A stretch of 64,000 bases of DNA. Origin: JADJOM01 sp046327715 (GTDB lineage: Bacteria > Gemmatimonadota > Gemmatimonadetes > Gemmatimonadales > GWC2-71-9). The position numbers were made by a program, and so were the translations under genes. The notes under the pieces were generated by a model. That model saw nothing but the letters and a program-made list of their open reading frames with translations, did no database searches and was not told where the DNA came from. The stretch lies in NCBI GenBank assembly GCA_046327715.1, contig JAXLXY010000010.1, positions 96,822 to 160,821 on the forward strand. The letters run 5' to 3'. Shown one piece after another: positions 18,916 to 26,595 of the stretch. Position 1 is the stretch's first letter. Every line of letters begins with the position of its first letter.

Positions 18916-20564
18916 CCGAGCGCCAGCGGCGCCTCGGCACGGTGGTGCTGGCCGCGGGGCTGGCCTGGCTGGTGGCCTACCCGCTGCTGCTGGTGGCGCT
19001 GGAGAGCGTGCGGGGGCCCGACGGCTTCACGCTGGCCTGGTTCCAGCGCTTCGCGGCCGAGCCGCGGGAGTGGCAGGCCCTGTGGGGCAGCCTGTGGACC
19101 TCGGTGGCCAGCGTGGTGCTGGCCGCGCTGCTCGGCGTGCCGCTGGCGTTCCTGTTCGAGCGCTACGACTTCCCCGGCCGCCGGCTGCTGGGCGCGCTGG
19201 TGGCGCTGCCGGTGGTGCTGCCGCCGCTGGTCGGGGTGATCGCCTTCCTCTTCCTCTACGGCGAGACCGGCTTCGTGGGGCGCCTGGTGCAGGCCGCGCT
19301 GGGCCTGGCCGACCCGCCGTGGCGGCTGGAGGGGGCGTGGGCCATCCTGCTGGTGCACGCCTACTCGCTGTACGTCTACTTCTACCTGTTCACCCGCGCG
19401 GGGCTGGCCCGGCTGGATCCCGCGGCGATCGAGGCGGCGCACTCGCTGGGCGCGGGCCGCTGGCGCACCCTCACCCGGGTGACCCTGCCGCTGCTGCTGC
19501 CCTCGCTCCGTGGCGCGGCGCTGCTCGCGTTCATGACCGCGCTGGCCTCCTTCAGCGCGCCGTACATCTTCGGCGGCGGCTTCCGGGTGATGACCACGCA
19601 GATCGTCTTCACCCGACTCAACGGCGAGTATGGCATGGCCATGGCCCAGACCGTGGTGCTGAGCCTGCTCGCGCTCGCGGGGCTGTGGCTGGCCAGCGAG
19701 CGCGGCGGCGAGGTGGCCGGGGCGGGGAAGGGGATCGCGCCGGCCGCGGCGCCCATCCGCTCCCCCGCGCTCCGGCTGCTGGCCACCGGACTCGGTTGGG
19801 GGCTCGCGCTGCTGCTGCTGCTGCCGCACGCCACGCTGGTGCTGCTGTCGTTCGTGCCGGTGGGCACCTGGACCATCGAGACCTTCCCGCCCGCCTATAC
19901 CCTGGCCAACTACGTGGCGCTCGCCACCGATCCCGAGCGGCTGCGGCCCCTCGGCAACAGCCTGTGGATGGCCACCCTGGCCACGGCGGCGGCCCTCGGC
20001 ATCGCGCTGGCGGCGGCGCTGCTCACGGTGCGCCGGCCCCGGCGCGGGGCCGCGCTGGTGGAACGGCTGCTGGCGGTGCCGTGGCTGGTGCCGGGGACGG
20101 TCTTCGCGGTGGCGCTGGCCACGGCGTTCAGCGTGCACGCCCCGTGGCTCGGCCGCGTGGTGCTGGTCGGAACGTTGTGGATCCTCCCGATGGCCTACGT
20201 GATCCGCAACCTGCCGATCGCCAGCCGCGCCATCCTGGCGGGGTTCCGGGGGCTCGACCCGGCGCTCGACGAGGCCGCCGCGAGCCTCGGCGCGGGGCCG
20301 CGGCGGCGGCTGCTGGCGGTGACCCTGCCGCTGCTGCGGCCGGCGCTCGCGGCCGGCGCCACGCTCGCCTTCGTCACCGCTCTCGGCGACTTCGTCACTT
20401 CCATCATTCTCTACACGTACGACACCCGTCCCCTCTCGCTCGAGATCCTCGCCAGCCTCCGCCAGGGGGATGTCGGGGTGTCGGCGGCCTACGGCGTGTT
20501 CCTCATGCTGCTCTCGGGGCTGGTCTTCGCGCTCGGGAGCGAACGGAAGGTGGTTACCCGGTGA
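18912..20564 (+). CDS. ABC transporter permease, two fused membrane domains (FbpB-like)
   Basis: The 550-aa protein contains two binding-protein-dependent transport domains in tandem, as in FbpB/AfuB and ThiP. Each has an EAA coupling loop: AAHSLGAGRWRTLTRVTLPLL at about residues 178-198 and AAASLGAGPRRRLLAVTLPLL near residues 455-480. About twelve membrane segments are visible, in two blocks of six separated by a short GGEVAGAGKG linker. GTG 18912 overlaps the ATPase stop. The fusion means that one gene supplies the whole membrane channel. Confidence 0.93.
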
Positions 20565-21799
20565 ATCCCAGCCGCGCCCTGCCGGGGGAGTTCAAGCAGC
20601 TGTCGGTGCTGATCGGCGTGAACCTGGTGGACATGATCGGCCTGATGCTGGTGCTGCCGATCCTGCCCTTCTTCGCGAGCGACCTCGGCGCCACCCCCGA
20701 GCGCATCGGGTGGCTCATCGCCGCCTTCTCGATCGCCCAGCTCATCGCGGCGCCCTTCTGGGGGCGGCTCTCCGACCGCTACGGCCGCCGGCCCGCGCTG
20801 GTGATCGGGCTGCTGGCCAGCGCCATTGCGTACGTGGTGTTCGCCTACTCCACCAGCGTGTGGATGCTGTTCCTGTCGCGGCTGGTGCAGGGCGCCGGCG
20901 GGGGTACCACCGGGGTGGCCCAGGCCTACGTGGCCGACACCGTGAAGCCCCGGGACCGCGCCAAGGCCCTCGGCTGGCTCTCCGCCTCCACCAACGTGGG
21001 CGTGACCCTGGGCCCGGTGATCGGCGGCCTGGCCACCCACCTGAGCCGCAGCGCGCCGGGCCTGATCGCCGCCGCGCTCTGCCTGGTGAACGCCTGGTTC
21101 GCGTGGCGCTGGCTCCCCGAGACCCGCCCCACCGCCGAGCGGCTGGCCAACCTGAGCAAGAAGCCGGTGTGGCACGCCGCGTGGGTGGTGCTGCGGCACC
21201 CCACCCGCACGGTGCCGCGCTTCGTCTGGATCTACGGCATCGGGATGCTCGCCTTCTCGGCGCTCACCTCGCTGATCGCGCTGTTCCTCAAGGAGGAGCA
21301 CGGCATCACCGAGGTGACGATCGGCTACTTCTTCACCTACATCGGCGTGCTCAACATCGTCATGCGGCTGGTGCTGCTCGGGCCGGTGGTGGAGCGGGTG
21401 GGCGAGACCCGGGCCATGCGCTTCGGCGCGGCGTTCCTGATCGCGGGGATGCTGGCCTACCCGGTGGCGGGCAACCTCTGGGTGCTGGTGGCGCTGATGC
21501 CGCTCGTCCCGGTGGGCACGGCGCTGCTCTTCCCGGCCACCACCTCGCTCATGTCGCGCTACTCCGACAAGGCCGAGGTGGGCACCACCATGGGCGTGGC
21601 GCAGACCTACGCCGGGCTGGCCCGGGTGGCCGCGCCCATCGTGGGGACGATCATCTTCCAGCGCATCGGTCACCAGTGGCCGTTCTTCGTGGCGGCCATC
21701 ATGATGGCGCTGGTCAGCGTGCTGGCGTTCCAGGTGGAGCAGCTCCCCTCGCCTCCCACGGGCGAGACACCGGTGCCCGCGGCCCGGGAGGCCAAGTGA
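20561..21799 (+). CDS. Major facilitator superfamily transporter
   Basis: The 412-aa protein has twelve predicted membrane helices and the MFS motif A between TM2 and TM3 (GRLSDRYGRRPAL). Motif C-like GPVIGGLATHL in TM5 points to a drug/proton antiporter of the DHA1 (TetA-like) family. GTG 20561 overlaps the permease stop. The substrate is unknown; its place in the transporter chain suggests efflux of a chelator, or of a product related to the ABC import system. That is inference. Confidence 0.9.
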   Translation: MNPSRALPGEFKQLSVLIGVNLVDMIGLMLVLPILPFFASDLGATPERIGWLIAAFSIAQLIAAPFWGRLSDRYGRRPALVIGLLASAIAYVVFAYSTSVWMLFLSRLVQGAGGGTTGVAQAYVADTVKPRDRAKALGWLSASTNVGVTLGPVIGGLATHLSRSAPGLIAAALCLVNAWFAWRWLPETRPTAERLANLSKKPVWHAAWVVLRHPTRTVPRFVWIYGIGMLAFSALTSLIALFLKEEHGITEVTIGYFFTYIGVLNIVMRLVLLGPVVERVGETRAMRFGAAFLIAGMLAYPVAGNLWVLVALMPLVPVGTALLFPATTSLMSRYSDKAEVGTTMGVAQTYAGLARVAAPIVGTIIFQRIGHQWPFFVAAIMMALVSVLAFQVEQLPSPPTGETPVPAAREAK

Positions 21800-23700
21800 G
21801 CGACGACGATCGGCTGGCGCGGCTGGAGCAGCGCCTGACGGTGCTGGAGGGCCTGGTGCGGCAGCTGGTGGCTGCCAACGGGGGCATGCGGCCGGTGCCC
21901 CCGCCCCCGCCGCCGAGCCGACCCGCCGCCGAGCCGCCGAGCCGTCCAGCCGTTGAGCCGCCGAGCCGACCCGCCGCCGAGCCGCCGAGCCGTCCGATCT
22001 CGGCACCTTCTCGCCCCCGCCCGGCCGTCATCTCCGAGGAGTGGCTCGGCCAGCGCGGCCTGCTCGCCGTCGGCGTGGTCTTCGTGATCCTCGCCGCGGG
22101 GTACCTGCTCAAGCTCTCGTTCGAGCGGGGCTGGATCTCGCCGCTGGCGCGGTGCGTGGGCGGGGCACTGGCCGGCGGGGCGGTGGGCGTGCTCGGCTGG
22201 CGGCTGCACGGCAAGGGCACCCGCACCTACGGCGCGGCCCTCATCGGGCTCGGGGCCGCGATCATCTACCTCGCGGTCTGGGCCGCGGCGCGGCTGTACC
22301 AGTTCCTGCCGCCCACCCCCGCCATCGGCGCGCTCGCGGCGGTGTCGCTGGCGCTCGCGGGGATCGCCTGGGTCATCAACCTCCAGGCGCTGGCCACGAC
22401 GGCCGCCCTCGGCGCGTTCTTCGCCCCGATCGTGGTCGGCTCCGAGTCGGGAAGCATCTCGCTGCTGCTGCTCTACCTGGGCAGCATGGGCGCCGCGCTC
22501 GGCTGGGTGGCCCAGGCCCGCCGCTGGCGCCTCACCATGGCGGTGGTGGCGCTGGCGTACTTCACCGTGGCGGTGCCGGTGACCTTCAACCGCGCCGACG
22601 CCGGCGCCGTGTACGCCTACGGGATCCTGGGCGGCGCGGCGGGACTCTTCGTGGGCCTGCGGGAGGGGTGGTTCGAGACCCGCTTCCTGGCCTTCAGCGG
22701 CGGCTGGGCGCTGCTCGGCATCGCCGACGATCGCGCCTCCGAGCACTGGCCCACCCTCGTCGGGGCGCTGGTGCTCACTGCGCCGGTGTGGTGGCGGGCG
22801 CTCCGGGCCCGCGCCGTCTGGCCCGACGTGGGCACCTTCGGCGACGCGTTCTACTTCTACCTCTCGCCGATCCTCGTGGCCGGCGCGCTGCACCAGGTGG
22901 CGCCCGACCGGCTCGACGCCACGCCGGGGCTGCTGCCGCTGCTGATCGCCCTGCCGTACCTGGTGGTGGGGCTGGTGCCGGGGGTCCGGGCGTTTGCCAC
23001 CGTGGCGGCCGTGGCCCTGGGCATCGCGGCCATGGTGCGGTGGGAGGACCAGCTCCCCGAGGCGTGGGCGCTGCTGGCCCTCACCATCCTGTGGGCGGGG
23101 CTCGATCACCTCCGGCCCCGGCACGACGGCCGCTGGTATGCCCTGGCCAGCTACGGCGTGGCGCTGGGCACATTGCTTGGCCCCCTCGTGGCGGCACGGC
23201 CCGAAACCGAGGCGGCGTTTGTCGGCGGCTGGGCGGTGGCGCTGTGGCTGGCGGTCCTCGCGGCGGCCGCCCTCGCCGCAGGGCTGCTCAAGGAGGGGGA
23301 TGCGCCGGACGCGACCGCGTTCCGGCTGCCGCTCCGGCCCTGGCTCTGGGGCGTGGCGGGGGTGCTGCTGCTCTTCGGCGTCACCGGCGAGCTCACCCGG
23401 GCCTTCGACTTGAGCAGCCTCGACACCGCCACCGCCAACCTCGCCGGCGGCCTCGCGGTGAGCGCCTGGTGGATTCTCGGCGCGGCGATCTGTTTCCTGC
23501 TCGGCTTCCGGCGCCAGATCAAGCCGCTCCGGCTGGCCGGCTTCTTCGTGGCCGGCCTGGCGCTGCTCAAGGTGGTCTTCGTGGACCTCTCCGAGCTCGA
23601 CGCCCTCTACCGGGTGGGGTCGGCCTTCATCCTGGGCGTCGCTTCGCTGGCGGTGGCGTACGCGTATCACCGGGGGGCGGGGGCGCGGGGGGAGGGGTGA
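21796..23700 (+). CDS. DUF2339 multi-pass membrane protein with repeat-derived Pro-rich linker
   Basis: The 634-aa protein begins with a short coiled coil (DRLARLEQRLTVLEGLVRQL), then a Pro-rich linker at residues 35-72 made of PPSRPAAE/PPSRPAVE repeats, then EEWLGQRGLLAVGVVFVILA and about eighteen further hydrophobic segments. This is the DUF2339 family, inner-membrane proteins of unknown function. The linker is encoded by an 8-bp DNA repeat (21910-21997) that also occurs between genes. GTG 21796 overlaps the MFS stop. It is the last gene of the overlapping chain; a 48-bp dispersed repeat and an 8-bp array follow. Confidence 0.88.
   Translation: MSDDDRLARLEQRLTVLEGLVRQLVAANGGMRPVPPPPPPSRPAAEPPSRPAVEPPSRPAAEPPSRPISAPSRPRPAVISEEWLGQRGLLAVGVVFVILAAGYLLKLSFERGWISPLARCVGGALAGGAVGVLGWRLHGKGTRTYGAALIGLGAAIIYLAVWAAARLYQFLPPTPAIGALAAVSLALAGIAWVINLQALATTAALGAFFAPIVVGSESGSISLLLLYLGSMGAALGWVAQARRWRLTMAVVALAYFTVAVPVTFNRADAGAVYAYGILGGAAGLFVGLREGWFETRFLAFSGGWALLGIADDRASEHWPTLVGALVLTAPVWWRALRARAVWPDVGTFGDAFYFYLSPILVAGALHQVAPDRLDATPGLLPLLIALPYLVVGLVPGVRAFATVAAVALGIAAMVRWEDQLPEAWALLALTILWAGLDHLRPRHDGRWYALASYGVALGTLLGPLVAARPETEAAFVGGWAVALWLAVLAAAALAAGLLKEGDAPDATAFRLPLRPWLWGVAGVLLLFGVTGELTRAFDLSSLDTATANLAGGLAVSAWWILGAAICFLLGFRRQIKPLRLAGFFVAGLALLKVVFVDLSELDALYRVGSAFILGVASLAVAYAYHRGAGARGEG
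21910..21997. repeat. In-frame 8-bp tandem array (CCGCCGAG and variants, 11 units)
   Basis: Eleven consecutive 8-mers, six of them exactly CCGCCGAG. Since 24 bp equals both three DNA units and eight codons, the array encodes an eight-residue peptide repeat and keeps the reading frame whenever units are gained or lost in threes. Confidence 0.92.
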
Positions 23701-23712
23701 GCGGTTGGGCGT

Positions 23713-23760
23713 GACCGAGCGCCCTTCAGGAGCCGCGCAGCGGCGACTCGGGCGCGAGGG
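23713..23760. repeat. 48-bp dispersed repeat, copy 1
   Basis: Matches 30369-30416 with two mismatches, both in the loop of a small GCCGC/GCGGC hairpin. An outer GCGCCC/GGGCGC pairing encloses it. It lies just after the DUF2339 gene. Confidence 0.88.
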
Positions 23761-23763
23761 AAT

Positions 23764-23850
23764 GGGCGATTGGGCGATTGGGCGATTGGGCGATTGGGCG
23801 ATTGGGCGATTAGGCGATTAGGCGATTGGGCGATTAGGCGATTGGGCGAG
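23764..23850. repeat. 8-bp tandem array GGGCGATT/AGGCGATT, ten units
   Basis: Ten perfect-length units (seven GGGCGATT, three AGGCGATT) and a partial one. The complement, AATCGCCC, belongs to the same CCGCC-type 8-mer family as the other arrays in the window. The spacer 23701-23973 holds only this, the 48-bp repeat and the M3 peptidase leader. Confidence 0.93.
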
Positions 23851-23973
23851 TGGTCAAGTGGGCGACGGAGGCGCGAGCACGACCTCGCGCTGACGGAGCT
23901 GCACACACCGGCCGCTTGCCGTTTCGCGCCTCCCCCTTCCCCCATCCCCCCGGGGTGGGTAGCCTCCTTCCCC

Positions 23974-25674
23974 ATGCCTCCCGCCCCCATCGCCTCCCTG
24001 ACCCCGGCGGCCCTCGCCACGGCCACCTGGGACGACATCCGCCCGCTCTACCAGGACCTGCTCGACCGCCCGCTGGCCACCCCGGAGATTCCGGGCTGGC
24101 TGGCCGAATGGTCGCGGCTGGAGGAGGTCGTGGGGGAGGCGGCGGCGCTGGCGATGATCGCCTATACCTGCGATACCAGCGATCCCGCCAAGGAGGCGGC
24201 GCACCTCCGGTTCTCGGGGGAGATCCTTCCCCGGCTGGAGGAGCTCGAGGTGCTGCTGGCGCGGCGCCTGCTCGAGACCGGCTACAGCCAGCCGGAGCTC
24301 GGCGTGACGCTGCAGCGCTTCCGCACCGGCGCCGAGCTGTTCCGCGAGGAGAACGTGCCCCTCGCCACCGAGGTGGAGGAGCTCTCCGCCCGCTACCAGA
24401 AGTTGACCGGCGGGCTCACCGTGCAGTGGGACGGCGTGGAGAAGACCCTCCCCGAGCTCCAGCCCTATCTCCAGGTGACCGACCGCGCGGTGCGGGAGCG
24501 GGCCTTCCGGCTCGGCTCGGGGGCGTACGCCGAGCGGCGCGATGAGCTGGCGGGGATCTTCGACCAGCTGTTCGACCTGCGCTCCCGGATGGCGCGCAAC
24601 GCCGGCTTCGCCGAGTACGAGAGCTACGCCTTCAAGTCCAAGTGCCGGTTCGACTACACCCCGGCCGACTGCCGCCGCTTCCACGAGTCGGTGGAGGAGG
24701 TCGTGGCGCCGGCGGTGGCGCGGGTGATGGAGCGGCGCCGGCAGCGGCTCGGCGTGGCCGAGCTCCGGCCCTGGGACATCGGCCCCGATCCCGAGGGGCG
24801 GGAACCGTTGCGGCCGTTCCGGGAGCCGGAGGAGCTGGTGCAGGGCGGGCGGCGGGTGTTCGATCGGGTCTCGCCGGCGTTCGCGGCACACTACCAGACC
24901 ATGATGGACGAGCAGCTGCTCGATCTCGGCGTGCGCAAGGGCAAGGCGCCGGGCGGCTACTGCGAGACGCTGCACTACCGGGGACGCCCCTTCATTTTCA
25001 TGAACGCCGTCGGCGTGTTCGACGACGTCTCCACCCTGCTGCACGAGGCGGGGCACGCCTTCCATGCCTTCGAGTCGCATCCCCTCCCGCTGGTCTGGGA
25101 GCGCCACCCCGGCCTCGAGATGTGCGAGCTCGCCTCGATGTCTATGGAGCTGCTGGCCGCGCCCTTCCTGGGCCGGCGGGACGGCGGCTTCTTCACCGAG
25201 GAGGAGCTGGTCCGGGCCCGGGTGGAGCACCTCGAGGACGTGCTGGTGACCCTGTCCCACGTGGCCTCGGTCGACGCCTTCCAGAGCTGGATCTACACCA
25301 GCGGCGAGGGGCGCGACGGGCTGGCCCGTGACCGGGCCTGGCTCCGGATCCGGGGCCGGTTCGAGCGGGGCGTCGACTGGAGCGGCCTCGAGCGGGAGCG
25401 GGTGGCCCGCTGGTACCGCCAGCTGCACATCTTCCTGTACCCGTTCTACTACATCGAATACGGCATCGCCCAGGTCGGGGCCCTCCAGGTCTGGCGCAAC
25501 AGCCTGCGCGACCAGCCCGACGCGGTGGCCCGCTACCGGGCCGCGCTGGCCCTGGGCAACACCCGGTCGCTGCCCGAGCTCTACCGCGCCGCCGGCGTGG
25601 AGCTGAGCTTCGAGGCCGGGCTGATGCGGGAGCTGGTGGAGCTGGTCGAGGGGGAGCTGGAGAAGCTGCGGTAG
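23974..25674 (+). CDS. M3 family oligoendopeptidase (PepF-like)
   Basis: The 566-aa protein is an M3 metallopeptidase with the zinc motif HEAGHAFHAFE at about residue 357 and the downstream glutamate in LEMCELASMSMELLAAPF. It cleaves short peptides, normally in the cytoplasm; no signal peptide is visible from ATG 23974. The frame can be extended upstream to 23770, but that part reads through the 8-bp array and gives a repetitive artefact (WAIGRLGD type), so the later ATG is used. A GGGAAGC-type purine tract follows the stop. Confidence 0.93.
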   Translation: MPPAPIASLTPAALATATWDDIRPLYQDLLDRPLATPEIPGWLAEWSRLEEVVGEAAALAMIAYTCDTSDPAKEAAHLRFSGEILPRLEELEVLLARRLLETGYSQPELGVTLQRFRTGAELFREENVPLATEVEELSARYQKLTGGLTVQWDGVEKTLPELQPYLQVTDRAVRERAFRLGSGAYAERRDELAGIFDQLFDLRSRMARNAGFAEYESYAFKSKCRFDYTPADCRRFHESVEEVVAPAVARVMERRRQRLGVAELRPWDIGPDPEGREPLRPFREPEELVQGGRRVFDRVSPAFAAHYQTMMDEQLLDLGVRKGKAPGGYCETLHYRGRPFIFMNAVGVFDDVSTLLHEAGHAFHAFESHPLPLVWERHPGLEMCELASMSMELLAAPFLGRRDGGFFTEEELVRARVEHLEDVLVTLSHVASVDAFQSWIYTSGEGRDGLARDRAWLRIRGRFERGVDWSGLERERVARWYRQLHIFLYPFYYIEYGIAQVGALQVWRNSLRDQPDAVARYRAALALGNTRSLPELYRAAGVELSFEAGLMRELVELVEGELEKLR

Positions 25675-25827
25675 GCGGGAAGCGGGAATCGGGAAGCGGG
25701 AAGGGGGCAGGGGAACCGCCCAACCGCCGAACCGCCTCCTCCATTGCGCCCCCGGCCCCGCCGGGCAAGATTCTACCCCGCCCCGGGGCCCCCTGTCGGC
25801 CCGGTCTACCCCTGTCGGAGAGCGTGA

Positions 25828-26046
25828 ATGGCGAAGGAAGAAGGCATCGAGATGGAAGGCGTGGTCCAGGAAGTCCTCCCGGATCGCAATTACCGGGTCC
25901 TCCTGGAGAACGGCCACACGATCCTCGCCTACGCGGCCGGCAAGATGAGCAAGTTCAAGATCCGCGTCCTGGAAGGGGACCGGGTCACGGTGGTCCTCTC
26001 CCCGTACGACCTGACCCGCGGCCGGGTCATCTACCGCCACAAGTAG
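25828..26046 (+). CDS. infA: Translation initiation factor IF-1
   Basis: The 72-aa protein is a complete IF-1: MAKEEGIEMEGVVQEVLPD, then YRVLLENGHTILAYAAGKM, KFKIRVLEGDRVTVVLSPYD and RGRVIYRHK, a single S1-type OB fold that occupies the ribosomal A site during initiation. The length is exactly that of the family. It stands alone here rather than in a ribosomal protein operon. A strong hairpin terminator (26090-26119) lies 43 bp after the stop. Confidence 0.98.
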   Translation: MAKEEGIEMEGVVQEVLPDRNYRVLLENGHTILAYAAGKMSKFKIRVLEGDRVTVVLSPYDLTRGRVIYRHK

Positions 26047-26089
26047 CCGGCCCCGGCGGGTGCGGGGTGTCGGGTGGACAGGAACGCAA

Positions 26090-26119
26090 ACGGGGGCCGG
26101 TCTTTCGACCGGCCCCCGT
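26090..26119. terminator. Bidirectional hairpin terminator between infA and csp
   Basis: A perfect 13-bp stem (ACGGGGGCCGGTC and its complement) with a TTTC loop, between convergent infA (+) and the cold-shock gene (-). A TTTG tract follows on the minus side. Confidence 0.8.
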
Positions 26120-26136
26120 CTGGTACGCCCGAAGGC

Positions 26137-26349
26137 TTACTTGACCTTGGTGACGTTTTCCGCCGCGGGACCCTTGGCGCCCTCGACGATGTCGAACTCA
26201 ACCCGCTCACCTTCCGAGAGGCTGCGGAAGCCATCAGCCTTGATGGCAGTGTGGTGGACGAAGCAGTCCTTGGAGCCGTTTTCGGGCGTGATGAAACCAT
26301 AACCCTTGGCGTCGTTGAACCACTTCACCGTGCCAGTGACGCGAGGCAT
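26137..26349 (-). CDS. Cold-shock domain protein (CspA family)
   Basis: The 70-aa protein is a single cold-shock OB fold: GTVKWFNDAKGYGFITPENG contains RNP1 (KGYGFI), CFVHHTAI contains RNP2, and ERVEFDIVEGAKGPAAENV completes the fold. It binds single-stranded RNA/DNA and acts as an RNA chaperone. ATG 26349 has a GGAG nine bases upstream. The frame can be extended to 26532 but that segment is leader, not protein. The leader is about 160 nt and contains a terminator-like hairpin, reminiscent of the long E. coli cspA leader. Confidence 0.96.
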   Translation of the reverse strand: MPRVTGTVKWFNDAKGYGFITPENGSKDCFVHHTAIKADGFRSLSEGERVEFDIVEGAKGPAAENVTKVK

Positions 26350-26454
26350 GCTACTGTACTCCGTTCGGAAGGGGACATCGTCGGGGTCCGGAAGGTCCGG
26401 AAGCCACCGACAGGGACACTGGGCAGGGACTTTCCCGGCCCAATACTGCTGGAA

Positions 26455-26487
26455 GAAATAAAGACCCGAGCGTGGAAGCCCGGGTCT
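26455..26487 (-). terminator. Terminator-like hairpin inside the csp leader
   Basis: On the minus strand, AGACCCGGGC pairs with GCTCGGGTCT (ten bp, one G-U) around a TTCCAC loop and is followed by TTTATTT. It lies between the proposed csp promoter and the csp start, so it may act as an attenuator. Alternatively it ends the upstream kinase transcript, whose stop is at 26596. Confidence 0.65.
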
Positions 26488-26517
26488 CGCAAGTTTCCTG
26501 TGGGGAGGACCTGCTCG

Positions 26518-26545
26518 ATTGTACCCGGCCAAGCCATCTGGCCAA
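26518..26545 (-). promoter_or_regulatory. Sigma70-like promoter of csp
   Basis: TTGGCC (26540-26545) and TACAAT (26518-26523) with a 16-bp spacer on the minus strand. The start point would be near 26511, giving a leader of about 160 nt. Confidence 0.55.
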
Positions 26546-26595
26546 TTCCAGCCGCACCTAATATCTGATTTTCTGTAATTCCGTCAAGGGGGGGC

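Noticed and set aside
23770..23973. A 68-residue N-terminal extension of the M3 peptidase
   Set aside because: It is a translation of the GGGCGATT array (WAIGRLGD repeats) and is not found in the family.
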